The translations under genes and the position numbers were made by a program. The notes under the pieces were generated by a model. It saw nothing but the letters and a program-made list of their open reading frames with translations, ran no database searches and had not been told where the DNA came from. From Acinetobacter gyllenbergii CIP 110306 = MTCC 11365 (GTDB lineage Bacteria; Pseudomonadota; Gammaproteobacteria; Pseudomonadales; Moraxellaceae), in the NCBI RefSeq assembly GCF_000413855.1, contig NZ_ATGG01000016.1, positions 1 through 64,000 on the forward strand: 64,000 bases of DNA, in the 5' to 3' direction. Below, piece after piece: positions 16,558 through 25,480 of the stretch (within the stretch, counting starts at the first letter, position 1; each line of letters starts with the position of its first letter).

Positions 16558-17949
16558 TTACGCACCTAACAAGCTTTGACCGCAGACACGAACAACGTTA
16601 CCAGTCACACCAGTTGAACCTGTTGATGCATACCAAGCAATTGCTTCAGCCACATCTACAGGTAAACCACCTTGGTTCATCGAGTTCATACGACGACCTG
16701 CTTCACGAATCGCGAATGGAATCGCGGCAGTCATTTGTGTTTCGATAAAACCTGGTGCAACCGCATTAATGGTAATCCCATTCTTCAATGTCGGCGCAGT
16801 AAATTTAACCAAACCAATGACACCTGCTTTTGACACAGCATAGTTAGTTTGACCAAGGTTACCTGCGATACCACTGATTGATGATACACAAACGATACGA
16901 CCATTTGCATTTAAACCATCATGAGAGAGTAAGTAATCGTTAACACGCTCGATTGCAGACAGGTTAATGTTAATTACAAGATCCCAAAGCTCTGGCTTCA
17001 TATTTGCCAAAGTTTTGTCACGGGTAATCCCTGCATTATGCACGATCACGTCTAAACCGCCTTGTTTTGCAGCAGCAGTTTTGATTTTCTCACCTGCATC
17101 GGCAGCAGTGATATCGATTGCCAATACTGAACCACCAATTGAACCAGCAACACGCTCAAGATCGGCTTGTTGTTGCGGAACATCTAAACAAATAACATGC
17201 GCACCATCACGCGCCAATACATGCGCAATCGCTTCACCAATACCACGACTCGCACCAGTCACTAATGCTGTTTTACCCGCAAGTGGCTTCGCCCAATCTA
17301 AATCAACCACATCTGCTTTAGACACACGGATCACTTGACCAGAGACATAGGCAGAACGCGGTGAAATCAAGAACCGTAAAGTCGATTCAAGGTTTGCTTC
17401 TGCGCCTTGGTCTACATAAACCACTTGTGCAGTAATACCTTTTTTGAATTCTTTACCAACCGACTTGATAAAGCCTTCAAGTGCACGTTGTGCAATCGCT
17501 TGTTTGACTGTTTTGGCAGTTTCAGGTGTGGTACCAATCACGATCACACGGCCTGAACTTGAGATTTGACGCGCGATTGGATTGAAGAAGTCGTATAACG
17601 CTTTTAATTGTTCTGAATCTTGAATACCAGATGCATCAAATACAACCGCTTTAAATTTAGATTCTTTGTCATCGGCATTAAGAGGACGAAGATTTAAACC
17701 GACCTTTGCAGCCGTTTGTTGTAATTCAACATTATTACCGACATAGCTATCTGCATGAATATTACTCAAAACTTGAGCAATCGCAGCAGAAATCGTACTA
17801 GATGGTGCTGCGCCAAGCAATACTGCACCATTTACAACTGGTTGAGCACTTTCAAAACGATCTAGTGCTACTGGTGATGGTAAACCTAGGTTTTTTACGA
17901 CAAACTTACCTAAAGGTGATTGTGTAAATGCTTGGTACTGATCAGTCAT
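16558..17949 (-). CDS. 3-oxoacyl-ACP/CoA reductase, high-molecular-weight FabG type
   Basis: 463 aa. The N-terminal approx. 210 residues form a degenerate Rossmann domain. The C-terminal part is an SDR: TGASRGIGEAIAHVLARDGA (nucleotide binding), HNAGITRD, catalytic Ser in SSISGIAGN, and YAVSKAG (Tyr and Lys). The two-domain length and the start (FVVKNLGLPSPVALDRFE) match the HMW FabG (FabG4) class that reduces long-chain 3-ketoacyl-CoA. It is divergent from the thiolase and followed by MaoC, consistent with a beta-oxidation or chain-elongation cluster. Confidence 0.9.
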   Translation of the reverse strand: MTDQYQAFTQSPLGKFVVKNLGLPSPVALDRFESAQPVVNGAVLLGAAPSSTISAAIAQVLSNIHADSYVGNNVELQQTAAKVGLNLRPLNADDKESKFKAVVFDASGIQDSEQLKALYDFFNPIARQISSSGRVIVIGTTPETAKTVKQAIAQRALEGFIKSVGKEFKKGITAQVVYVDQGAEANLESTLRFLISPRSAYVSGQVIRVSKADVVDLDWAKPLAGKTALVTGASRGIGEAIAHVLARDGAHVICLDVPQQQADLERVAGSIGGSVLAIDITAADAGEKIKTAAAKQGGLDVIVHNAGITRDKTLANMKPELWDLVININLSAIERVNDYLLSHDGLNANGRIVCVSSISGIAGNLGQTNYAVSKAGVIGLVKFTAPTLKNGITINAVAPGFIETQMTAAIPFAIREAGRRMNSMNQGGLPVDVAEAIAWYASTGSTGVTGNVVRVCGQSLLGA

Positions 17950-18172
17950 GGTTATTATCTCTCATACAAATGAATTTGTTACAAACACATGAATCATGTT
18001 GGGATATGGCATGAAATCAATGTCTGATTGACTCATAGCAAATCATACTTGAGTTCATGTCTAGATGTCTTGACCTGAATGTGGTCTCAAGCGTCATTCT
18101 AGTCAATACAGCACTATCGGAAATATGGTATGTTTGTAGCAAGAATATCGCAATTATGCTTGGAAAAGCCTT

Positions 18173-19708
18173 ATGAGCAAAACAACTCAAGAAAATCCAG
18201 CAGTCGAGACTTCCGCTCAAGAGACTGTGTCAAATACATCAAAAGCAGCTTCAACTTCACGTAAAACTGCAAGCACAACTCCGAAAGCGGCAACGACGAC
18301 ACCAAAAACAACGCGTGCTCGCTCTACAACACGTAGTGCGAGTACGACAAAAAGTGCTGCTGCGTCTACAACGACCAAAGCAGCTACAGCTAAAACAACC
18401 AAACCTTCTGTTCAACAGGATAAAACCATGAGCCAAAACACTGTGCGCCGTGTTGCCATTATCGGCGGTAACCGTATTCCTTTCGCTCGCTCTAACGGCG
18501 CTTATTTCACAGCTTCTAACATCGACATGTTTACAGCTGCGTTAAACGGTTTGGTTGAGCGCTTCAACCTACAAGGTCAACGCCTAGGTGAAGTGGTTGC
18601 GGGTGCAGTATTAAAGCACAGCCGTGATTTCAACATGACACGTGAATGTGTTTTAAATACGCAACTTGCACCAGAAACACCTGCATATGATATTCAACAA
18701 GCATGTGGTACTGGTTTACAAGCAGCATTCCTCGTTGCAAACAAAATCGCTTTAGGTCAAATCGAAGTGGGTGTTGCTGGTGGTGTTGACACGACTTCTG
18801 ACGCACCAATCGCTTTCGGTGATGGCTTACGTAAAGCTCTACTTGAACTTAACATTGCTAAAACTGGTAAAGACCGCTTAAAAGCGTTAGCGAAAATCAA
18901 TGTAAAAGATCTTATGGATGCACCTAAGAATGGTGAACCACGTACAGGTTTATCAATGGGTGACCATCAAGCAATCACTGCGCTTGAATGGGGTATTCCA
19001 CGTGAAGAGCAAGATATTCTTGCTGCTTCTTCTCACCAAAAAATGGCAAAAGCATACGAAGAAGGTTTCTTCGATGACTTAATCACGCCATTCTTGGGTT
19101 TAAGCCGTGACAACAACTTACGTGCTGACTCTACAGCTGAGAAATTAGCAAAATTAAAACCTGCATTTGGTAAAGGCGAAGCTGCAACCATGACAGCGGG
19201 TAACTCTACCCCATTGACTGATGGTGCGTCATGTGTACTTTTAGCGTCTGAAGAATGGGCGAAAGCAAATGGTCACGAAGTCCTTGCTTACCTAACTTTC
19301 TCTGAAACTGCTGCGGTTGATTTTGTTGGTAAGAAAGAAGGCTTATTGATGGCGCCTGCTTATGCAGTTCCACGTATGCTTGAGCGTGCTGGTCTTAAAC
19401 TTCAAGATTTCGACTACTATGAAATCCACGAAGCATTTGCATCACAAGTTCTTTCTACCTTGAAAGCATGGGAAGACGAGAAATTCTGTAAAGAGCGTTT
19501 AGGCCTAGATGCACCTTTAGGTTCAATTGATCGTAACAAGCTGAACATTAAAGGTTCTTCTTTAGCTGCAGGTCACCCATTCGCTGCTACAGGTGGTCGT
19601 ATCATCGCGACTGCTGCGAAAATCTTAAATGAAAAAGGTTCAGGTCGTATTCTTGTTTCGATCTGTGCTGCTGGTGGTCAAGGTGTAACAGCGATTATTG
19701 AAAAATAA
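18173..19708 (+). CDS. Acetyl-CoA C-acyltransferase (thiolase) with Lys/Ala/Thr-rich N-terminal tail
   Basis: 511 aa. Thiolase fold from about residue 88 (VRRVAIIGGNRIPFARS) with the nucleophile Cys in DIQQACGTGLQAAF, GGVDTTSDAPIAF, GNSTPLTDGASCVLL, the catalytic His in YEIHEAFASQVL, NIKGSSLAAGHPFAATGGR, and the second Cys in SICAAGGQG. FadI-like. Residues 1-85 are almost only Ala, Thr, Ser, Lys and Arg (KAASTSRKTASTTPKAATTT), like histone H1-type or PhaF tails. An internal ATG at 18429 (MSQNTVRRV) with AGGA upstream would give a normal 426-residue thiolase; GGAAAAG precedes 18173. Both starts may be used. Confidence 0.9.
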   Translation: MSKTTQENPAVETSAQETVSNTSKAASTSRKTASTTPKAATTTPKTTRARSTTRSASTTKSAAASTTTKAATAKTTKPSVQQDKTMSQNTVRRVAIIGGNRIPFARSNGAYFTASNIDMFTAALNGLVERFNLQGQRLGEVVAGAVLKHSRDFNMTRECVLNTQLAPETPAYDIQQACGTGLQAAFLVANKIALGQIEVGVAGGVDTTSDAPIAFGDGLRKALLELNIAKTGKDRLKALAKINVKDLMDAPKNGEPRTGLSMGDHQAITALEWGIPREEQDILAASSHQKMAKAYEEGFFDDLITPFLGLSRDNNLRADSTAEKLAKLKPAFGKGEAATMTAGNSTPLTDGASCVLLASEEWAKANGHEVLAYLTFSETAAVDFVGKKEGLLMAPAYAVPRMLERAGLKLQDFDYYEIHEAFASQVLSTLKAWEDEKFCKERLGLDAPLGSIDRNKLNIKGSSLAAGHPFAATGGRIIATAAKILNEKGSGRILVSICAAGGQGVTAIIEK

Positions 19709-19724
19709 TTGTTCATCTGCCCAT

Positions 19725-19756
19725 AAAAAAGCTGAATCATTTGATTCAGCTTTTTT
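19725..19756 (+). terminator. Terminator after thiolase (bidirectional form)
   Basis: AAAAAAGCTGAATCA and TGATTCAGCTTTTTT form a 15-bp stem with a 2-base centre and T run, 16 bp after the stop. It also faces the convergent WG/Sel1 gene. Confidence 0.9.
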
Positions 19757-19804
19757 ATTTCTGGTATTCCTATGATGATCATACCCTATTGAATCAGGAC
19801 ACAA

Positions 19805-22294
19805 TTAGCTCAATTGTATTTCATTGCTGTCAATATAATTTTTCCAATGCTTATACTTTGCAGGATTTTTAAATTGCTCTGACTCTCCATAATAAAAAAG
19901 CAACTGCTTCAATACATAATGATAATCAGCATAATCTAATGCTTTTTCAAAATACTGAATTGCCTTTTTAATATTCTGTTTAAACTGATGTCCTGCCTCA
20001 TACATCAACCCATAATAGATTGCAGTATAAGCATCAGTTTTATCTCGTTTGATCAATTTAGCCAGTTGGTCATAGGCCGCCTTTCTATAATAAAGATCAG
20101 CGAGTTGCTCCCCACAGAAATACAATTGTTTCTCGGCACGTTGGTAATAGTCTTGCGCGGCTTCAAGATCTTGTTCAACCTCAACACCATCATAATACAG
20201 TCCTGCTAAATTTTTGCAGGCTTGGCCATTTCCTAACTGTATACTCTGTTTAAAACAGTCAATGGCTTGTTGAATATTCTGATCTACACCATGCCCTTTC
20301 AGATACATGCAGCCTAAATTATTCCATCCCCAAGCATTGCCCAGATGCGCTGCTTGCTGATAATAGTTCAACGCTCGCGTATAATCTTGCTCGACGCTTT
20401 CACCGTTATCATACATCAGGCCTAATGCCACCATACTCTCACAATCACCCTGATCTACAGCAGCCTGATAATATTGTATGGCTTGGGCAATATCATCATG
20501 TTCTTCAAAAGATTGGGCTATTTTCAACAAAGTCTTGGCTTTGAGTTGGTCAAAATAAATATCGCCTTGGGCAGTCTTCCAGCGTAAATAAAATTGCTCG
20601 AAAAATTTGAAATCCTTAGCTTGGAAATTAAAACGCTGCAAATAAAATTGACCGACTTGATCTGGTTCTGCTTTTTCCAGTTGGCGTTGCTGATTAATAA
20701 AGAATAATTCCAACCCTTTAAATAATGTCAATTGCCCTAATCCAAGGTCATAACGGAGAATCGCAGGCGCAATGTAATCAAAATGTTCACTTAAATACTT
20801 TGTCTGAGCATCATAATAAGAGCGTCCAGTTGCCGCCACACACTGAAAGAAACCATGACTGACATGCTCTATACGTTCAAACTGATGAGAAAGAGGAATT
20901 AACCATTTTTGCTGAGCTGCATCAAACAATCCATATTTCCCAGCATCTTCAAATGGGTAAATATCATTAAGATCATTTAGATAATTACCTTCTATTAGTT
21001 TATCCACTCCCTGTTGCAGCAAAAACTCATGGGTTTCAGTTTGATATACATACCATTTCTTTTGTTTTCGATAAGCAAAGCTGGTATAGCCATAGGCAGA
21101 CCAATCTTTGAGTTGATCGACCTCATCAATCAGTAATTCAGCATTCGGTTTTAATATCGAGATCTTGCGTTGAAACTTATTCGGATTAATCCATAAATAA
21201 CCATGACTGAGTGGTTGTAGTACATCTTCAAGAAACTCGCCTAAGTAAGTTCCATCGCTCAGAAAATACCGTCTCTTTGTTGTTCCTACTAGCTCATAAG
21301 AATAAAGCTTGTGCTGTTCATTTAAATAATGTTGCTCAAAGGGACTACCCGAAGATTCTGTAATAACCAGTTGATGCTGAAGATTAAAAAGTTGATATTT
21401 AGCCTGATGTAGAATATTAAAAGTATCAGAATAAAGTAGTTGCTCAATAGCATCATAACAAGCTGGGATCTTCCATTCCCCGTTATCGAGACAAATGACC
21501 CCTTGCCGCTCAGGCGCGTGTTGTGGATGTACTACGGCATAATTTTGTTCTTCAATTTGGAAACTTTCATAGGCTTCAGAAAATTGAGCTTCAACTAAAA
21601 TCTTCCCGTAATGATTGATGTAACCCTTTTTTTCATTGCAGGTAAATACGGCAATTCCGTCCTGATTAAATGCTGAAATCTGACTAAATTGTGGTGTAAC
21701 AACCGTCTCTCCTTTACGATTCTTTAACCCCCACAGACCGTTTTTTTCAAAACTTTCGGTTGCGTCTCGGTAAAGCCATGCTTCCCAATAACCAAGCCCC
21801 CACTGAATCCAATCTGTCTGTAAAATCTCAAGAAAGCTTTCATAACCACTTCTGGCCAATATCGGATTTAAAACAGATAAATCCCTTAATGTGATCGCTT
21901 GGTCATACAAGAATTTTTTTTCTACTATTTCCTCTAGCCAGTCCTGAGCTTGTTGACGATGGCTGTCCTCATTCATGTTAAAAACATCAGTTGCATCCAT
22001 TTCAAACTGTTCATAAGGTAAGTTTTGCAAGAGCTCAAACATCGTCTGCTGAGCCTCAACAAAATCAGCTTGACCATCCAATTGATAGGTTGCATTCAAC
22101 AAATCATAGAACCGTTGTAAATAAGCAATACCCCCCAAACGATCAAAGTAAAGTAAATGCCCTTTGCGTGTTGGCTGTATAAAAAATAGAGGAAGTAACA
22201 GCTGTGGAATTTCATAATTCCACTCGCCTAAATATCCCGAATAAGTATTTTGTTTATCGTGATCAACATTATATAAATAAATACGATGCGCCAT
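19805..22294 (-). CDS. WG-repeat and Sel1-repeat protein, unknown function
   Basis: 829 aa, no signal peptide. Residues about 1-160 are unassigned. About 180-560 contain WG-type beta repeats (NGLWGLKNRKGETVVTPQFS, EKKGYINHYGKILVEAQFSE, AGKYGLFDAAQQKWLIP). About 610-800 contain Sel1-like TPRs (ALGLMYDNGESVEQDYTRAL, NLGCMYLKGHGVDQNIQQAI, LYYDGVEVEQDLEAA, YGLMYEAGHQFKQNIKKAI). Such combinations are protein-interaction scaffolds, but no biochemical role is evident. Gene 22492 lies upstream on the same strand, 197 bp away. Long convergent distance to other functions gives no contextual clue. Confidence 0.8.
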   Translation of the reverse strand: MAHRIYLYNVDHDKQNTYSGYLGEWNYEIPQLLLPLFFIQPTRKGHLLYFDRLGGIAYLQRFYDLLNATYQLDGQADFVEAQQTMFELLQNLPYEQFEMDATDVFNMNEDSHRQQAQDWLEEIVEKKFLYDQAITLRDLSVLNPILARSGYESFLEILQTDWIQWGLGYWEAWLYRDATESFEKNGLWGLKNRKGETVVTPQFSQISAFNQDGIAVFTCNEKKGYINHYGKILVEAQFSEAYESFQIEEQNYAVVHPQHAPERQGVICLDNGEWKIPACYDAIEQLLYSDTFNILHQAKYQLFNLQHQLVITESSGSPFEQHYLNEQHKLYSYELVGTTKRRYFLSDGTYLGEFLEDVLQPLSHGYLWINPNKFQRKISILKPNAELLIDEVDQLKDWSAYGYTSFAYRKQKKWYVYQTETHEFLLQQGVDKLIEGNYLNDLNDIYPFEDAGKYGLFDAAQQKWLIPLSHQFERIEHVSHGFFQCVAATGRSYYDAQTKYLSEHFDYIAPAILRYDLGLGQLTLFKGLELFFINQQRQLEKAEPDQVGQFYLQRFNFQAKDFKFFEQFYLRWKTAQGDIYFDQLKAKTLLKIAQSFEEHDDIAQAIQYYQAAVDQGDCESMVALGLMYDNGESVEQDYTRALNYYQQAAHLGNAWGWNNLGCMYLKGHGVDQNIQQAIDCFKQSIQLGNGQACKNLAGLYYDGVEVEQDLEAAQDYYQRAEKQLYFCGEQLADLYYRKAAYDQLAKLIKRDKTDAYTAIYYGLMYEAGHQFKQNIKKAIQYFEKALDYADYHYVLKQLLFYYGESEQFKNPAKYKHWKNYIDSNEIQLS

Positions 22295-22491
22295 TTATCG
22301 ACCCTAAATCATTATCTTTATAAATTGAAATATAGAATTTCAAGAGAAATATCGAACAGATATTCACTCGATGTTTTGAATTATAAATTGAATTTCAATT
22401 ATTCTCGTATTAACTTTCAATCAAATACAAAATGACAAACAACTGAGCGATCTTTTCATATGATCCATCCGTCTTGTCTGTAATCTAGGAC

Positions 22492-22860
22492 TTATCTTGC
22501 CCGTTTAAACTTCACATAATAATCATTTAAAACTTTAATCGCTTGCTTAAGTTCTTTAAGATTTTCCTCCGTATTCCCCAATCGCTCAACAAAACGCTGA
22601 GAGTATAATTCCAAATCAATCTTTTCATTGATTTGCGGTGCGATTCGAAACAGCTTTTCTAAATCATCAAACCGGTCTAATTTTCGGTTTGAAAAATATT
22701 CCAAACGAAAGCCTAGCTCATTTAAGACGATACCATTCAGAATCGGCCCTTGTTCAGCATCAAAGCTCAAAGCATGTTCTTGCAAAAATAATTGCTCAGG
22801 CGTTGCTTTGGAACTTTTAAATAGGTTGCTTAATTGGCTTAACATTTTCGGATTGATCAT
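22492..22860 (-). CDS. Hypothetical protein
   Basis: 122 aa, soluble, charged, alpha-helical in character: KMLSQLSNLFKSSKATPEQ, GIVLNELGFRLEYFSNRK, FVERLGNTEENLKELKQAIK. No signal peptide, membrane segment or recognised motif. It lies upstream of the WG/Sel1 gene on the same strand and could be functionally tied to it, but nothing in the sequence proves this. Confidence 0.6.
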   Translation of the reverse strand: MINPKMLSQLSNLFKSSKATPEQLFLQEHALSFDAEQGPILNGIVLNELGFRLEYFSNRKLDRFDDLEKLFRIAPQINEKIDLELYSQRFVERLGNTEENLKELKQAIKVLNDYYVKFKRAR

Positions 22861-22929
22861 ATAGCGATTTTCGAGCCTATTAAACCGCTAAATCATCCAT
22901 TGAAGCAACCGCTGACTGCACCTATAAAA

Positions 22930-22953
22930 AAAGCATCTTCTAAAAGATGCTTT
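22930..22953 (-). terminator. Terminator after the tandem GST-N gene
   Basis: AAAGCATCTT / AAGATGCTTT with a 4-base loop; the minus strand continues into a T run (A run at 22925-22932 on plus). It lies 9 bp past the stop at 22962. Confidence 0.85.
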
Positions 22954-22961
22954 CTCGCAAT

Positions 22962-23750
22962 TTATTGGCCGTACTGTTTTTTGAGGTATTCCACAATTTT
23001 AGCCGACTCAAACATTTTCACGCCGGTATTGGGATCAATCAAATACGGAACTTGAATATCACGGCCCATCAGTTCAACAATCTTTTCACGCTTACCATTA
23101 GGCAACGGAATATATTGGCCTGGTTTTAAACGCAAAATTGCAGGCCCCATATCCTGCCATCGCTCTTTCGGCACATTATGCAGAATGTATGGCAATTCCA
23201 ACTCAGTCAAAACTTCACGCACCAAACGTGTATAAGGACTTGCCTCAAAGCTCCAAAGTTCTAATAGTTGAGCTGGCGCTGGACGCTCAACAATCTGTGG
23301 ATTAATCCACACACCACGCGCTGCATTCGCCACGGTCGCCAACGCAGAGACATAAGGAAGTTTTGGATAATGACTAAACTTTTTCGGTGTTTGACCCGTT
23401 TTCCCATAATACTTAAACAGATGATGAATAATCTGCTGTGACTCATACAACTGATCACCCGTATTTTCATCAATCAAGAATGGAAACTGCCTTTTCCCAC
23501 CTTGAGCTTTCACGATGTGGCGATATTTTTGACCACCTTTTGGGCATGGATAAATCTCCACATCCAAATTCAACAAAGTGATCACTTCACGGACACGGCG
23601 ACAAAATGGAGAACCTTCAAACTCATAGAGCTTAAGTGCTTTTGCAGGTTGATTGGGAAATGGTGTACCAGAGACACCTCGCCCACCTTCAATCAGCGTT
23701 GCACATACAGATTGTAAAACCTTGAATTGGTGGCTCACCATTTTTAGCAT
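22962..23750 (-). CDS. Tandem glutathione S-transferase N-terminal (thioredoxin-fold) protein
   Basis: 262 aa; AAAGGA 7 bases before ATG 23750. Two GST_N-type thioredoxin folds: KLYEFEGSPFCRRVREVI at about 40-57 with LIDENTGDQLYESQQII, and LWSFEASPYTRLVREVL at about 165-181 with LIDPNTGVKMFESAKIV. The first keeps a Cys (SPFCRR); the second has Thr (SPYTRL). No alpha-helical GST C-terminal domain is present. It could bind glutathione and act as an oxidoreductase, but catalysis is unproven. It is followed on the same strand by its own terminator and preceded by rraA. Confidence 0.85.
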   Translation of the reverse strand: MLKMVSHQFKVLQSVCATLIEGGRGVSGTPFPNQPAKALKLYEFEGSPFCRRVREVITLLNLDVEIYPCPKGGQKYRHIVKAQGGKRQFPFLIDENTGDQLYESQQIIHHLFKYYGKTGQTPKKFSHYPKLPYVSALATVANAARGVWINPQIVERPAPAQLLELWSFEASPYTRLVREVLTELELPYILHNVPKERWQDMGPAILRLKPGQYIPLPNGKREKIVELMGRDIQVPYLIDPNTGVKMFESAKIVEYLKKQYGQ

Positions 23751-23761
23751 CGGGTTATCCT

Positions 23762-24274
23762 TTAACAGTCAGTTAGTTTTTCTTTTGCAATCACAATGCC
23801 ATTATTATCTGCATAGATATAATCGCCAGAATTGATGGTTACACCGCCAAAATACAACGTGATATCCACTTCACCTATGCCTTTACGATTACTTTTTTGT
23901 GGAATCGCAGCCAATGCATGCACACCCAAATCAAGTTCTGCAATGGCATCGACATCACGCACACAGCCATAAATCACCACACCATTCCAATGATGCTTAA
24001 CCGCCGACTCCGCAATTAAATCACCCATCAAGGCACAACGCATTGAAGCGCCACCATCAACAACTAAGACCTTGCCTGTACCATCGGTTGCCAACAGCTC
24101 TTTTACACGGGAGTTATCTTCAAAACACTTTACAGTGACGACTTGCCCACCAAAAGTTTTACGTGCTCCATAGCTTTTAAAAAACTTGCCATCTAAGGAT
24201 GGTGTGACCACTTGCAAATCTTTTTCAGGGTTATCATCTAATAAATCACAAGTTACAAAAGGGATCGTTGTCAC
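23762..24274 (-). CDS. rraA: RraA family protein
   Basis: 170 aa. RraA fold (regulator of RNase E; related to HMG/CHA aldolases): TCDLLDDNP at the N-terminus, FGGQVVTVKCFEDNSRV, VVDGGASMRCALMGDLIA, GVVIYGCVRDVDAIAELDLGV and GDYIYADNNGIVI. The GC.RD motif is kept, as in both RraA and aldolase members. RraA-type RNase E binding or class II aldolase activity cannot be separated by sequence alone. It lies between an SDR-like gene and the tandem GST-N gene, 12 bp apart on each side, so these three probably share a transcript. Confidence 0.88.
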   Translation of the reverse strand: MTTIPFVTCDLLDDNPEKDLQVVTPSLDGKFFKSYGARKTFGGQVVTVKCFEDNSRVKELLATDGTGKVLVVDGGASMRCALMGDLIAESAVKHHWNGVVIYGCVRDVDAIAELDLGVHALAAIPQKSNRKGIGEVDITLYFGGVTINSGDYIYADNNGIVIAKEKLTDC

Positions 24275-24286
24275 TGAAATTCTCCA

Positions 24287-24952
24287 TTATTTGCTTTGTT
24301 GTATACTTAAATTGTCATAGCGTTTGAATGCAGCTGTCTGCGTTAGTGCCGCAAGCAACATAGTATGCGCCAATTGCTCTGCCGATACAGGTTTAAGTTT
24401 AAACGGTCTGGTCCACGCTTTTTCGACCAACTTAAATGCTGTCTGTGCCAGATCTTCTAACAAGCGAACATCACTGCGTTTTCCAATTAAAAGTGAAGGC
24501 TGGAAGATCGATAGCTTATAAATTGACAGACTTTTCAGGTAATTTTCCAGTTCACCTTTCACTTTATTATAAAAAACTGGTGAATTAGCGTTCGCTCCCA
24601 ACGCACTAACCACCAATAAATGAATATTTTTATCCTGAACCAAATCTGCAAAATGAGCATTGATTTCATAATCAATTGCATAGAAGGCCTCTTTCGATCC
24701 CGCCTGTTTTATGGTGCTTCCCAAGCAACTAAATGCATGGGTATAGCGACTGACATCTTCATCATTCAGCAGCAGAAAATCTTCTAAAACAAGCTGAGTG
24801 ACCTTACTATAAGCTTTTAATGTATCTGATTTTTTTCTTACGACCACGGTAATTTCACTGAAGTCATCAGAATGCTGTAACTCATCTACAAGCGCCTGAC
24901 CGACCAATCCTGTCGCACCAATGATAATTGCTTTTTTCTCACCTATTTTCAT
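24287..24952 (-). CDS. NAD(P)-binding oxidoreductase, HTATIP2/TIP30-like
   Basis: 221 aa, atypical SDR. N-terminal Rossmann motif IIGATGLVGQALVDEL, then TVVVRKKSD, HAFSCLGSTIKQAGSKEAF (TIP30-type LGTT-like segment), VVSALGANANSPVFYNKVKGELE supplying Ser, Tyr and Lys, and LSIFQPSLLIGKR. Substrate unknown. It is the first gene of a minus-strand run with rraA and the tandem GST-N gene. Confidence 0.85.
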   Translation of the reverse strand: MKIGEKKAIIIGATGLVGQALVDELQHSDDFSEITVVVRKKSDTLKAYSKVTQLVLEDFLLLNDEDVSRYTHAFSCLGSTIKQAGSKEAFYAIDYEINAHFADLVQDKNIHLLVVSALGANANSPVFYNKVKGELENYLKSLSIYKLSIFQPSLLIGKRSDVRLLEDLAQTAFKLVEKAWTRPFKLKPVSAEQLAHTMLLAALTQTAAFKRYDNLSIQQSK

Positions 24953-25165
24953 TTTTATTCGCTCTAAGCCATGAATAAACCTAATGTAACGTTTTCTTGC
25001 ACGATTATCACCTGTAAAATGTACTTAAAAGTATCACAAGGCTTGACTTCGGGGCTTAGTTTCCTCAAAATATGGCACTTGTTTACGGGCTGGTGAATGT
25101 TGCCAATGTTATTTTGGTTTTAACTTCAGCCCGCCCAGACCAACTTATTTTCAAGGAGTGCACGA

Positions 25166-25432
25166 GTGGCAAACTCTGCTCAAGCTAAAAAACGTGCTCG
25201 TCAAAACGTTAAAGCACGTAAACACAACGCAAGCTTGCGTTCAATGGTTCGTACTTACATCAAACGTACTGTAAACGCGATCGCTGCTGGTGATTATGCT
25301 ACTGCTACAGAAGCTTATAAAACTGCTGTTCCAGTTATCGACCGTATGGCTGATAAAGGCATCATCCACAAAAATAAAGCTGCTCGTCATAAGAGCCGCT
25401 TAAACGCTCAAGTTAAAGCATTAGCTAACTAA
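25166..25432 (+). CDS. rpsT: 30S ribosomal protein S20
   Basis: 88 aa, GTG start with AAGGAG 7 bases upstream. It starts [20 protein letters not shown], the S20 signature, and continues [34 protein letters not shown]. It binds 16S rRNA early in 30S assembly. A likely promoter -35 TTGACT is at 25043-25048. In other bacteria S20 uses a non-AUG start as part of autoregulation, and the GTG here fits that. Confidence 0.98.
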   Translation: MANSAQAKKRARQNVKARKHNASLRSMVRTYIKRTVNAIAAGDYATATEAYKTAVPVIDRMADKGIIHKNKAARHKSRLNAQVKALAN

Positions 25433-25445
25433 TTTGAAGCATATA

Positions 25446-25474
25446 AAAAAGCCCGAATTTTTCGGGCTTTTTTA
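25446..25474 (+). terminator. Terminator after rpsT (bidirectional form)
   Basis: AAAAAGCCCGAA / TTCGGGCTTTTTT with a short loop, between rpsT and the convergent gene ending 25481. Confidence 0.92.
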
Positions 25475-25480
25475 TTGTCT

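Noticed and set aside
18217..18402. Minus-strand Val/Ala-rich open frame
   Set aside because: It is the complement of the Ala/Thr/Lys-coding tail of the thiolase and lacks a plausible start site.
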